DNA of 64,000 bases from Branchiostoma lanceolatum (taxonomy: Eukaryota; Chordata; Leptocardii; Amphioxiformes; Branchiostomatidae), in contig NC_089730.1 of NCBI RefSeq assembly GCF_035083965.1, positions 21,654,027 through 21,718,026 on the forward strand, given 5' to 3'. Position 1 is the stretch's first letter; each line of letters starts with the position of its first letter. A program made the position numbers and the translations under genes. A model generated the notes under the pieces. That model did no database searches. It was not told the DNA's origin and saw nothing but the letters and a program-made list of their open reading frames with translations. This document shows, piece by piece, positions 21,833 to 37,843 of the stretch.

Positions 21833-21957
21833 TCCCGGTGTGAGTGGATCAAATAAATCTGTCTGGATATGCAGCTTGTACTGTTCGGTATAAACCTTGT
21901 GTGTTACGCCATGATGCGGTTTACTGGGTATGCAATACAAACAAACGAACAAACAAA
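21833..21957 (+). repeat. Dispersed repeat with AAAC tail, copy 2
   Basis: TCCCGGTGTGAGTGGATC, GCAGCTTGTACTGTTCGGT and GTGTGTTACGCC end in an ACAAACAAAC tract. The reverse complement occurs at 60722-60870 and a related copy at 42185-42342. Confidence 0.65.
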
Positions 21958-22059
21958 CACTAAAAAGAGCTGCGTTGCTAACACGACACCGGGCGACACA
22001 TACCGAAACTTATTCTCCAATCCCCAGCGCTCGACTGACGTCCGTCGCGAGTTTCGCCG

Positions 22060-22300
22060 GTTGTTGGTCGTTTTTCTGGGCTCGTGTGACGCTCTCTAGC
22101 GCTACGGGCACATCCTGCAACTGTCGCCGGGCGTTCTCCACCCTTCTCCCGAGGTTGCCCCCGTCGGGTCGCCCGCTCCATGTCTGGGCTGGTGCGACGC
22201 TCCCTGAGGCTACCGGCACGTCCTCCAAGTGTCGTCGGGCGTTCTCCACCCTCCTCCCGCGGCCCCCGTCGGGAAGCCCGTTCCATGACTCTCCCAGTAA
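22060..22300. repeat. Two tandem diverged GC-rich units of about 95 bp
   Basis: Both contain CGGGCGTTCTCCACCCT and a GAC/GCGACGCTC start. A minus-strand open frame (22010-22354, 114 codons) spans both, with a repeated RRVENARR(H/Q)L motif. I see no splice context or family match, so no gene is called. Confidence 0.6.
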
Positions 22301-22354
22301 ACGTACCGCCACGTAACACACTGACGTGCTTCGGTCTATCACATTCCCCTCCAC

Positions 22355-23400
22355 TCACCCCCTGTTTGCCGTATCTCGGGCTAAACGATGTTTAATTGCT
22401 GCCGATTTTGCAGTAAGCGTTATAAATCCACCACCAGTGAACAAACATGGGGACAAAGTTTGTACAACCCCGCGCGACACGGGTGAGATTAGCAGGAGGG
22501 TATGTCAACACTGGTCCAGATAACGGACAGGAGGGGCACGGAAAATACTCCAAACCGTTTAACTGCTAAAGAGTGAGGGTTCCGAATAACATATATATCA
22601 GATATTACAGGGGCTTATAAGAGGGGAAACTGACAATAAACTAGGGCAAAGGCACGAGGGCAAAAATTGGATACAGCCTTAAAAGCCTTGAGAGGTTTCC
22701 TATGATCAGTTTGCAGTTGTGCCATCAGATTTGTAAACATGTATCGCTACTTTTTACAGTGTAGTGCCTGTGGTGTGATGATACGTGATGATCCGGATGT
22801 AAGATGGTGCTGATACTGATTCCTCTAAACATAACGGTGACACGCGTACGGACTTCAAGAGTCACACTTGATTTGCAAACACGTACGGTATGGCGATAAT
22901 ATGGAGATGATTATGCAGACAAGTTGAAGGTTGAAAAAGAAGGAACTGTTCAGCTTCACGTGCAACTCGACAACGTCGTACGGATCACCCACCCTCCGCG
23001 GATTGAAACCCTGTCAGCTGTGACGTCCATTCTCACGTTAAGATGACCAGCACACCTGTACAGTACGTCTTGCGTCATTTTTTTCAGAAATGCACAGGCA
23101 GGGTATGTTTACTACTTAAACACATTGCGAGGAGCACCGCGAGTAATCAAGCTGTATATACAAACTTTCACTTTAGTTGAAATAGCAATAACTTATGTAT
23201 TGCACGGCGTTGTGAAACTTTCCTTGTGGAGGTGGTAGGTAACAGGTAACGCTATTGTACACCTGTGTCAGGTGAGGTTTACCTGTGACAGGTGAGACAG
23301 GTTCGTGTACCGATTGGTCTCAAGTCTTTCTTCGGGTCGCGGCGGATTCAGCCTTCTCCAAACATCGCTAATCCGATGGGGATTAAGGTGGCTTGTGGGG
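22355..23400. other. Stretch without recognisable genes
   Basis: No exon-like features or repeats recognised. Confidence 0.4.
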
Positions 23401-23404
23401 CAAC

Positions 23405-23890
23405 ATTAGTGGCTATTAAGGGCGGGAGGGGGCGGGGGGCATGCCGTAAGCGGGGCTGGGTCGTGCCGTAACCCGGGCCGTGAACGTGACGGGACCCCCG
23501 GGGCGGGAGGGGGCAGGGGGCATGCCGCCACGAGGAGGGGCTGGGTCGTGCCGTAACCCGGACCGTGGACGTGACGGGACCCCGGGCGGGAGGGGGTGGG
23601 AGGCGTGCCGCAGGAGGGGCTGGGTCGTGCCGTAACCCGGACCGTGGACGTGACGGGACCCTGGGCGGGAGGGGGAGGGAGGCATGCCGCAGACGGGGCT
23701 GGGTCGTGCCGTAACCCGGGCCGTGGACGTGACGGGACCCCGGGCGGGAGGGGGAGGGAGGCATGCCGTAGGAGGGCCTGGGTCGTGCCGTAACCCGGGC
23801 CGTGGACGTGACGGGACCCCCGGGCGGGAGGCATGCCGCAGGAGGGACTGTGGACGTGACAGTTAACGTAACGGGTCCTTCAGGCACGTG
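23405..23890. repeat. GC-rich minisatellite, about 79-85 bp unit, 5-6 copies
   Basis: TCGTGCCGTAACCCGG recurs at 23461, 23546, 23625, 23704 and 23783, each followed by CCGTGGACGTGACGGGACCC and a G-rich spacer. Long open frames in several registers result from the GC-rich repeat. Confidence 0.92.
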
Positions 23891-24159
23891 CACGTCTGAC
23901 GGCGCTTCGGCCTATCACGGTCGCTATCCTAGCAACGCTATGTTGCACACTAGTACTGTAGATTTGGTATTTTCAATGCCAAGGACACCGTTTCAGGGGA
24001 CACCATGTCCTAAAGACTCCTATATTTTAACTTATTGCAGTAAGATATTTTAGAGATTAGGGGTCTGGCATGCAGGCTAGGCCGGCCGTGTGATTTAGAG
24101 TCGTGCACCATAGACCTGTGTGAGGTCTAGACGGTATTGGACATCTGAACAAATCCGCA

Positions 24160-24245
24160 CAAACGCAGCCGCAGGCGCCATGTTGGTGGAGCATACAGAT
24201 CCAAGATGGCTATTGTTGACGTCACCAAGATGGCTGCCACACCAA
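24160..24245. promoter_or_regulatory. Cluster of YY1-like and CRE-like motifs
   Basis: CGCCATGTTGG, CCAAGATGGCTATTG, TTGACGTCACC and CCAAGATGGCTGCC occur within 75 bp. These resemble YY1 (AANATGGCNGCC) and CRE (TGACGTCA) sites. The cluster could belong to the LINE downstream or to an unseen transcript. Confidence 0.4.
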
Positions 24246-24639
24246 ATTTTCCGTAAGACTGAACCTTCCCAATCTGCTAAATTCCTATTTCACTATTGTC
24301 CATTCTGGACTTTTGATAGTATAGAGTCACAGTCCAGACTTCAAGGATCTGTTTTTTTTGTAAATATTTCTACATCATTGTGCGCAAAATTTGAAACTGT
24401 AAACACTTTTATCCTTACTGCTCTTATCCTCTCGACGTGGGGAGGGCGAGCCATCTTGCGGACATCGGAATCTTCCACACACACTCACACACACACCTGA
24501 AACCTGTTTTGAAATTGATTCGAGCTGATGATACATTTAGAATGACTTACTTAAGACGGATGCTAGCTTTTTAGCAATGTGTATATAGTTGTGTAACCAT
24601 TTGATTTCTGCTCAGTAATCTCTATGTTATGTAAATTAG

Positions 24640-27600
24640 GCTACAGGTAGATTGTTGTTGTAAAAGGAGCAGAGTAAGTTAATTAGATTAGGTTGGTTGG
24701 AAAGTATAATTACGAAACCTAGGAGAAATGAAGCGTTCTGTATTTGCTATCCCAGTATTTGCTATTGTTGTTGTGTATGCGTATGTAATTGTAAATATGA
24801 ACAAAACAAAGACGCGAGGTTTAAACATAGGCCACCTTAATGTGTGCAGTCTACGCAATAAGATCAATGACTTAGCCCAATTGATGAACCAAAACCAGAT
24901 ACATATAATGGCTGTAACAGAAACACACCTAGACAATACCATAACAGATGGACAACTTTGTATAGAAGGTTACAGTTTCGTAAGAAAGGATAGAAATGGC
25001 AGGGGCGGGGGTGTAGCCATTTATACAACAGACATGATAGTTACCAATATCAGAGAGGATCTTATGCTCCCCTCGACAGAGGTACTTTGGATACAAGCCC
25101 ATTTACCCCATGTTAGACCTTTTCTAGTTGCAGTTTTGTACAGACCACCAAACTCAAATGCTGGTTATATGGATAACTTGGAACTGATGTTAGATAGAGC
25201 CACATGTGAGCAACAGGAAATATATATTTTGGGTGATTTTAATATTGACTGGATTCAGAACTCACATACGTCGAAGAGACTGAAGGACATGACAGAAAGT
25301 TACAGTATGAAACAACTAGTAGCTGTACCCACAAGAACTGTAAACAGAGGTCAGACAGTGTCAGCATCTTGCATTGACCTTGTTTTCACCAACCAATCGA
25401 GACTACACACCGTCGGTTTTTCTGACCACGACGCTGTAATATTCACGCGCAAATCCAAAATTCATACAAAGGGACCAAGAACAGTACACAAGAGGTCATA
25501 CAAGATGTTCAAGGAGGAAGATTTTCTGTCTGATGTACATGAGGCACCGTGGCATCTGGTCTACAACTTTGACGACGTCGATCAGGCAACAGACATGTTT
25601 ACAGACATCTTACAAGGCATATGTGACAAACACGCTCCTGTCAAAAAATTCACCGTTAGATCCAACTCAGCCCCTTGGCTAACCTCGGACATACAGGAAG
25701 TGATGAAGCTAAGGGACGAGGCAAAGAGAGGAGCGAAAGCCACTGGTCTTGAGTCTGACTGGGCAGTTTTCCGAAAGCTGAGAAACAGGGTTGTGTCATT
25801 GTGCCGTAAGGCAAAAACTCGGTTTTTCAGAGAAACCTTCGAATCGTGCTCGGGAAGTGCGAGACAAACGTGGAATACTATCAACTCTCTTTTAGGGAGA
25901 AAGCACACAGTAAGTCCAACTGGCATTGTAGCAGATGGGAAGCTCCTGACCAAACCCAAGGATATAGCAGACCACTTCGCTGGATTCTATGAGGATAAGG
26001 TCACTAAGCTCCGTTCCTGCATGGACCGCTCGGATACCGATGGATTAACATCTGAAAACTCACATCCGTTAAACTCTGATGCGTTGCCTGGTCAGCCGTC
26101 TTTCTCTTTCGATCCTGTAACAGACAGGGACGTGCACAAAATCCTCTCACAACTTCAGGACTGTAAAGCACCAGGTCCAGATGGTATCGAAAACAGGTTG
26201 CTGAAGATAAGTTCAGATACCATAGCTGGCCCAATGGCTTACATCATCAACCTGTCATTTACAACAAAAACCTTCCCCACACGATGGAAACATGCCAAAA
26301 TTATTCCAATCCCCAAGGATAACAGTAAGCCACTGTCAGGGCCAAACTCAAGACCTGTGAGTCTTCTCCCAGCTTGTGGGAAGATATGTGAGAGAATCGC
26401 TTCTGAGCAGATTGCATCCTACATACTCAAGTCAAATTTTCAATCAGAGGCACAACATGCTTACAGAAAACTACACTCCACGGAAACAGCCCTACTAAAG
26501 ATGACAGACGACTGGCTAGACAACATGGACAATGGTTTCATGACAGCGGTAGTGTTACTAGACTACAGCGCAGCATTTGATTTAGTGGACCACACTTTGC
26601 TTTTAAAGAAGCTCACGACCTACGGGTTCACAGGGGATGCATTATCTTGGACTGAATCGTACCTGACAAACCGCAAATGGCAAGTATACACAAATGGAGC
26701 CTACAGCAAGCAGAGAACCTTATACTGTGGTGTGCCACAGGGAAGCTGCTTAGGTCCGCAATTGTACAATATTTATGTAAATGACATGCCGGAGTCTGTA
26801 CAAAATGGGTCACTAGACCAATATGCTGATGACAGCACGGTTCACACACGAGGACACACATTGGACGACATAAGAGCAGAAACTGAAACAGACTTAGAAA
26901 GAGTGGCAACATGGTCAGATGAAAATATGCTGAAACTGAACAATGGAAAAACGAAGACGATGCTGGTGGGAACATCAAAGAAAACCAGAGAAGCGCCACC
27001 TTTGGAGCTGGAACTCAGGGGACAACGTCTGGAACAGTGTCCCACAGTAAAGTTACTTGGACTGCACCTTGATCAAAACCTCACATGGGATAACCATATA
27101 ACTCACATAGTGAAGAAGTGCAACAGCAGCTTAGCACAGGTGGGAAGAGTTAAGGATGCATTACCACTTCGACAGAGAATAGCCGTAGTCAACGCCTTGA
27201 TAATCCCACATATAGACTACTGTTGCTCAGTATGGGGCAACACAACACAGAACAACATAAGAAGACTACAGGTGATTCAGAACAGGGCTGCAAGGCTCGC
27301 TCTGGGCTGTGATCGTGACACACATGTGGAAACCATGCTGAAGACCTTGGGCTGGCTGACCGTTAGGGACAGAAGTCAACAGAAAAGCCTTGCCACATTT
27401 ACACGGATAATGTTCACCAAACAACCTAGGGTCCTGTATGACAAACTAACATTCCAGTCAGACATCCACAGCTATCAAACACGCTCAACCAGAACAAACA
27501 CAATCAGACTTCCAAAACCAAAATCCAACTCTTAGAAAAGGCGCTTCCTGTACAGAATGGCTCAGCTATGGAACAAGACCGGCGGCAATTAGCAAATAAT

Positions 27601-27793
27601 GGGACTGTAATTATTGCTTTTGAACTGTAATTAATGCTTTTAAGGAATTTTTGTCCTCTACTGTCATGTTGTATGTCTTTGTATATCCCAAATGTAATGT
27701 GTAAATATTGTGTAGACCACAGGAAGAATAGCCTCTTATGAGGCTAATTGTGGATCTAAATAAAACTCAAACTCAAACTCAAACTCAAACTCA
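24640..27793 (+). mobile_element. CR1-type LINE with near-full-length ORF2 and microsatellite tail
   Basis: Contains the 935-codon endonuclease/reverse transcriptase frame, a 3' region and a terminal AAACTC hexamer repeat (about 27763-27793). No ORF1 is visible upstream. The 5' boundary is uncertain. Confidence 0.85.
24728..27535 (+). CDS. LINE ORF2: AP endonuclease plus reverse transcriptase
   Basis: 935 codons. Endonuclease motifs: NIGHLNVCSLRNK near residue 33, TETHLD near 69, LGDFNIDW near 168 and SDHDAV near 232. Reverse transcriptase motifs: DYSAAFD, GVPQGSCLGPQLYNIYVND and YADDSTVH (catalytic YADD). The C-terminus has IPHIDYCCSVWG and the RLQVIQNRAAR stretch. The product would nick target DNA and copy the element RNA by target-primed reverse transcription. 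The frame ends at a TAG (27533-27535), while in the same frame KRRFLYRMAQLWNK follows. That stretch resembles the usual conserved C-terminal end of such ORFs, so the TAG may be premature and the copy slightly damaged. Confidence 0.92.
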   Translation: MKRSVFAIPVFAIVVVYAYVIVNMNKTKTRGLNIGHLNVCSLRNKINDLAQLMNQNQIHIMAVTETHLDNTITDGQLCIEGYSFVRKDRNGRGGGVAIYTTDMIVTNIREDLMLPSTEVLWIQAHLPHVRPFLVAVLYRPPNSNAGYMDNLELMLDRATCEQQEIYILGDFNIDWIQNSHTSKRLKDMTESYSMKQLVAVPTRTVNRGQTVSASCIDLVFTNQSRLHTVGFSDHDAVIFTRKSKIHTKGPRTVHKRSYKMFKEEDFLSDVHEAPWHLVYNFDDVDQATDMFTDILQGICDKHAPVKKFTVRSNSAPWLTSDIQEVMKLRDEAKRGAKATGLESDWAVFRKLRNRVVSLCRKAKTRFFRETFESCSGSARQTWNTINSLLGRKHTVSPTGIVADGKLLTKPKDIADHFAGFYEDKVTKLRSCMDRSDTDGLTSENSHPLNSDALPGQPSFSFDPVTDRDVHKILSQLQDCKAPGPDGIENRLLKISSDTIAGPMAYIINLSFTTKTFPTRWKHAKIIPIPKDNSKPLSGPNSRPVSLLPACGKICERIASEQIASYILKSNFQSEAQHAYRKLHSTETALLKMTDDWLDNMDNGFMTAVVLLDYSAAFDLVDHTLLLKKLTTYGFTGDALSWTESYLTNRKWQVYTNGAYSKQRTLYCGVPQGSCLGPQLYNIYVNDMPESVQNGSLDQYADDSTVHTRGHTLDDIRAETETDLERVATWSDENMLKLNNGKTKTMLVGTSKKTREAPPLELELRGQRLEQCPTVKLLGLHLDQNLTWDNHITHIVKKCNSSLAQVGRVKDALPLRQRIAVVNALIIPHIDYCCSVWGNTTQNNIRRLQVIQNRAARLALGCDRDTHVETMLKTLGWLTVRDRSQQKSLATFTRIMFTKQPRVLYDKLTFQSDIHSYQTRSTRTNTIRLPKPKSNS

Positions 27794-28311
27794 TGGCGGC
27801 GGTTATACGTTGCGCAAACACGGATTCTGGGATTCATTACTCTCCAAGCAGAGGTTGGAGGGGAAGATTTTGACCTTCTGATTTCATCCGTTTTTTAACT
27901 GCTAGCCCATCTAACCGGCTGTCAGAAAACGGAGCAAGTCGGAAGAATGTCACAATCTTCCCCTCCAAGTTGGAGAGTACTTGTTCAGAGCCAGGTTGCC
28001 CTCTAAACGGGCAGATGCAAAAAGCAGTCAGTGAAGTTAAAAACTACTAAGGAGACCCTTCTCAATTTGGCCAAAATTTTCCACCTTTGCATTAAGCCAT
28101 TAGGCTTTATCTCGCCCAAAATGTATTCACTCCCTCCATATAGATCAAGGCCTACTCCGCACAAAAAAATGCCATCAAATCAAAATCCATGCAGTAATTT
28201 TGACTCAACAAAACGTGATCACCTTCTAACCAAAACACTGATAGCTTAAGAAGCTATTTAGCGGAGATATTATATAAAAAAAAAGAGTACTATTAAAATA
28301 GAAAGATTGAA
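27794..28311. other. Gap between LINE and candidate first exon
   Basis: No gene recognised. Starts ATGGCGGCGG directly after the LINE tail. Confidence 0.4.
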
Positions 28312-28660
28312 CTCACCAAGCTTTTCCTCGGTCGCCCGAATGACTAGAACTGCTGAAATTGTCGCCGGACGAACCTGGTCTCTCACCGGTGTTTGTACGC
28401 CCGTGTGCCCCTCTCTCCCGTGTTTATCACCTAACAAACCGTTTAACCCAGACCCCCGGACCAAACACTGGAAAACAAAGCTGACAAAACTCGGCAAAGT
28501 TTCCAAACTTCCGAGTCAAACTCTCCCTCCCGTTCCGCTGTGTGTTCGTGTCCTGTTAGCAGAGCGGGGACCAGGTGTGGCACAAGGAGGTCTCCAAGGA
28601 GACCCGGTTTCTCAAGAAAAATGTCGCCGTCTCCAGGTGAATGAGGATTGCTTGTCATTG
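28312..28660 (-). promoter_or_regulatory. Candidate CpG-rich promoter/first exon of the HYLS1-box gene
   Basis: Read on the minus strand, CpG-rich sequence leads to a good donor (AAAAGCTTG then GTGAGTT) at about 28311. Splicing to the acceptor at 19447 would join in phase with the ATG exon. No other minus-strand exon fits between. RNA evidence is lacking, so this is inference. Confidence 0.35.
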
Positions 28661-31304
28661 AACTGACCTCTAATGAGACCAGAGGGTAAAATTTGTCAGT
28701 AAACAGTTTTTAATTGGAAACGTTTTTTAAAAGTATCATGATGTAAACATGTTCAAATGTATTAGTAAAGGGAGTATATGCAGTAGGTAGTTGATCACTG
28801 TAGAAAACGAATGGTGGTATTAGAAATGTTCAAACAAGGAGTAGTAAGACCGACAGCAACACGAGGTGTTCTCATCTAAATTACCCTTTATAATGGCAGG
28901 AATGTTTAGTTTCCGTGGGAAATGCATGTTGTATGTGCCGTAATTGTCGGAGGCATTTGTTAAAAGCGTAGGTACAAACGAGGTGGCATACCCTGATCTG
29001 GTCAGATGGATGTGAGCTGCTGGATCTATAGTCTTATTTCTTTTCATATCTTTGTGATGGAACTTTACACTTTTTTCTAACAGACTTATTGGTTTATTTG
29101 GATACACAAACTTAAATACTTGAAATATGTAAATACTTGAATAATTAGATAAATGGAAACATTTCTACCGATTCAATGGATGCTTCATTGAAAACTACCC
29201 CACTTGATAATGATGTAGGTGATTTGCTTGATTTCTATCAACCTTGGTGCCTAAAAGGAAAAAAGGGGAAGCGTGCACACAGTGATGGAATGCAGGATAT
29301 GTGAGCGGTACGGGAATGGGGTACCATGGAAATTTTGACATGATAAGTGACAGGCCATAATAAAAGTCGACTCTGAGCTGCTACACCTATCTGTACTCAA
29401 CAATGATAGCGTAGATAAAAGAGCAACAATGCCAATATATCAAGCCTTACTGGTAACTGAAAAATTGCAATGTTGTCTGACTCCCAAACTTTTGCAGCTA
29501 TATATCAAAAAGGAAAAAAAATACCTACCAAATATCTGCACATACATTTATTTGCACAACATACAGCATTTGCTAAGAATAATTTTCCTTGTTCTTGTCA
29601 AGGTTGCGTAGGTAAACAATCGTGTGGGGTCTGTAAACAGCTTGTTTCCATTGAGACACCATTGTTCTGTCCGATCGAAGTCCGCCGCAGTGAAAGTAAA
29701 GCCCTCACCTTACCTTCTATAATCACCTGTCAAACGTGGCGCACCTGGAAAAATAATTCGTGACATTTTTCACTCGCATGTTCGAATTTCTCGCGTACCG
29801 GGCAACGTGACGTCACAAGCGGTATGTGGTGACGTGTGATCCCCGCACAGCTGGTATTGGTACACATGTAGGGTCAAAGGTCAGCGCTGATAGCTGTTTA
29901 ATGGGAGAAAATCGTTGTTTGGTTCGATCTATCAACCAGGAAGGCTGACTGGGGCTGGGGAGAGTTTTCTTGCGTGATTTATTCTCATCATTTTCGTCAT
30001 TGACGAACAAAGCTTTAGCTAGAAGTTATCCATAATATATTAATGTATGATAGTCGAGTCAGGATGTTCAAAATTCAAATTCCCTTTACTAATAGATTTA
30101 GAATTGTAGTTTTTGTTGTATAGTATAAGCATTGAAATTTTTACGGTGGTTTTATTTTTGTAGTGGTCTCTCCACCGTCAATTCATGACATTACGAATAT
30201 TCGTTTTTATTGTTTTGCTAGTGAGTAGTGACTAGTACTGAACTACAGAATTGTTTCAACCGCACCACGAAAAACGTCTTTCTGATATGACTCCTCCCCC
30301 AGTTCAACGTCCTTTGTGTCTTAGTATTCCCCGATGAGATAATTTCTACCTTCATATCTTTGTTTACATGTGTTTATTTGTGCGTCCTCCATTAGTGACA
30401 GTACATGATACTTCACGTCTCTTCTGGGAGTCATAAATCATAACATACACGTTACATTAGTGAGCAGCAAATGACAGACAGACGTATTGTCTTGTCTTGT
30501 CTACAAGTATTTTACAAGACGATGCAACGTCTTGATTAATTCAAGTCCCTCTCCATAAAACCTATCCTATGTGTCTGAATATTCCCTGAGATATTTTCTA
30601 TGGTTGTCAATAAGCCGGTTCATGGTTTCAACTGCGCATGCGTGAGGTCATAGGTGAAAGCCCCTAAATTGTAGACAGTTCTTGTCTAGACCATGCTTGA
30701 TACATGTCAAGATGTTTATGTATCAAGGTGGCAGACCAGAGTATTCCTCCTATAGGGATTTACATAGTTAAGGATCCCAAGGTGAGAAGCTTCGACGCTT
30801 GAAATTTATAGAAAGGTGCACAATTAGGTGCCAGATTTTAATGTGTTTGACTTCAAGGTTCAATCTACAAAATATCTGCAAAATGAGGTTAAATTTGCCG
30901 GTTCGTTCTCTTTTAAAAACCACTTTGATATGAGCCCCAGCGGAGGTCAACGTACTGCAGGCGACTTACAGTAGTCGGGCGGTGACAAGATTCAGGCGCG
31001 AATCCAACCCGACCGAACAAACATCGTAATCAAACTCGTACTGTCTCAAAACTGACGTATTCCTCTACCATTCACCACAGTTTCAGCCTCGCTAACATGC
31101 ACAGAAGAAAAGCTATGGCCTATTCAAGCAATGTGACGCACTACTTCATACCCGAACTACTATTGTCGTCCATTAATACTGTGCTCTGCGGCCTCAAGAG
31201 CCTTCGATTTTGCCATATTATCCACAATGCATCTGTTCATGCGCAACTCAAACCATGAAGCGGCTTATAGTGACGTTTAAACTACAGTGACAGTGTCCAT
31301 GCCT
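28661..31304. other. Stretch downstream of the CHSY-like gene; no gene recognised
   Basis: I looked on the minus strand for the missing C-terminal CHSY exons (motifs such as IPLSGR, a D-x-D and GWGxEDVD) and found none. Confidence 0.45.
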
Positions 31305-31440
31305 TCCTCTAGGAGGGCCTGCATGCCCCTTTTACGTAGAGCGTAATCGGCCGTTTTAATTTTACGTAGAGCGTTGCCGACCACTCCATAATTTAGCGTA
31401 GAGCGTAGGGGGGGGGGGGGGGCTTTCTGAATTTAGCGTA

Positions 31441-36016
<4,576 letters not shown>

Positions 36017-36261
36017 CCGGCGGATATACATGGCGCTGGAAACGGCACACACATCCATTAACATCGAAACTTCAAACTTCGCTGTGTCCTGTATATTCTT
36101 TTGTTTCATCAAAACTGAAAAATGCAAATATCACGATGCGTAACGTTAAGAGCACTGTAAAACCTTGCTGTCAGTTGATACGCGGGGTTTGAAACATGTT
36201 GCTTTCGACATTACAAAACTGTATTTTTTCAGCTTAAACTGAGACGTCATGACTTCTACAG

Positions 36262-36410
36262 CTAAGGTCTCATTTCCAATCCGGGGCCCGGCCGGGCAGT
36301 CTTGTTGAACCAAAAATTATCATAGCCTTTGTATGTATATCAATATACATTTTAATCATTCGTTTCCGCAAGCAGCCCGGCCGGGCCCCGTTTGCAAAAT
36401 GTGACCTAAG
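36262..36410. mobile_element. MITE family 3, copy C
   Basis: CTAAGGTCTCATTT, GGGGCCCGGCCGGGC, short A/T core, then GCCCGGCCGGGCCCC and GTGACCTAAG. Lies just upstream of the CHSY-like gene. Confidence 0.8.
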
Positions 36411-37389
36411 CATGTGTCTATCAATTCTAACCTAACGCAGGTTAAAGTATAATATGGCGTGACGATATGAACGCTCCCAGACTCGATGCTGAACCCACGT
36501 CGCTATTTCCGCTGTCTTACTGTCGTCTGTTTGCCTCAGGTGAGCCGCCGTGGGACTGGACAGGTGAGCACACCTGTGCCTTTATAATTATCACTCTATA
36601 AATACTTTTATATTCCACCAAAAAGACAGAAATTTCGACAAGACTGTAATACTCACCTGGGCACTTTTGATTAACTTGAGGTAAATCCGAAGAAACTTTT
36701 TAATTGAGAAAACTGTTTCCCAGTTTTCTCGACTGAGAAGAACACGCCGAAGTTCTTGAGTCGGGCGTCCTATGTTCCTAAGACAAAGAGAATCATTAAT
36801 GACAACACTGGCGCCCATATCTAACACCCTCGAGCCTCCTGTTTTAAAACTCATGATCCGGGCAAATGGCGCCTAAACAACGAACTTTATTTTTCTAACA
36901 GCTGTACAAAGTACATACAGGGCAACAAACATTTCGCAACTATTCCAAGAGACTGGTCTATCCTAACTACATTCCTACAATTCTGAAGGTAAAATATAGC
37001 TTATCTAAGAGGAAAGAATAAAACTAACTTTATAATTTTCAATGTCCGCATTGGGCATAGTTTTTTTGTCTACTTTGATGATGAAAATATTCTGTAGCGA
37101 GTTGAAAAACGGCACACTTTGTTTACGTAATGCAGACCATAAACTGCACTGTCTTCTGAAAGTTTCCTTTTCATTACTTCTAGAAGTCTTAAGTACGGGA
37201 TCACTCACCTGTACTCGGCGCAACTCGCGGTCCACGTACCACATGTACGCACCTGTATGTGTATATGTACAGGTATGGTTGTAGCGCACTGAACACCTGA
37301 TGGCAAACACTGCTGTTTACTCAGGCGCGCCATCTGGCGGATTTCCCACGTCCTTGCTCCATTCCGCTTCTGGGGAATGTCGACCTAGT
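36411..37389. other. Upstream region of the CHSY-like gene; no gene seen
   Basis: No recognisable exon. It may contain a 5'UTR exon or promoter. Confidence 0.4.
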
Positions 37390-37843
37390 GAGCACGTCGC
37401 CGGAACGTAATACGTATACGGCAATTAGCCTGCTATATAAACCTATTATAACTGCCGAATCTCTTTTGTTCTCTTTTGGTCAACGTTGCATCGGAGTAAC
37501 AGCCGTTGCATAAGATATTAGTCTTTGGACACAGCTGAATGAAGCTATTTGCGAGATATTAACCTTAAATACGCCAACACGACCTAAAGCCCGTCACACG
37601 TGTGCGTTTATAAAAGCCCGCAGGAGTTGCGTATCAACATGTTTTTGGTTAATTAGTTTAAGTTTGCAGCCGAAAAAGTAATTTCGATGGTTTGATAACA
37701 ACTTGGGTCAAAGAAGAAAACAACTTCTTCCCTGCAAAATTTACTTGAACCAAAAAATTGTTACTGCGGAACTCATGCGCACATTAAAATATGCAAAAGT
37801 ATGACAGGGGCTTTAAACGCTTACGTTCCGGTGACGTGCTGAC
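37390..37843. mobile_element. MITE family 1, copy 2, interrupted by a family 2 MITE
   Basis: Ends GAGCACGTCGCCGGAACGTAA and its near complement ending at about 37843. Body shared with 13500-13680. The family 2 element at 37585-37815 sits at the point where copy 1 reads ACGACCTTAAACGC. Confidence 0.8.
37585..37815. mobile_element. MITE family 2, nested copy
   Basis: TAAAGCCCGTCACACGTGTGCG on the left (22 bp read as TAAAGCCC plus GTCACACG core) and TGACAGGGGCTTTA on the right. Internal sequence matches 34661-34901. Confidence 0.8.

Noticed and set aside
23348-23893. 181-codon minus-strand open frame rich in Pro/Arg
   Set aside because: It is open in several frames because of a GC-rich 79-bp minisatellite; no splice context or domain.
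28820-29107. 95-codon minus-strand frame as a possible missing CHSY exon
   Set aside because: No CHSY C-terminal motif; reads as unrelated A/T-rich sequence.
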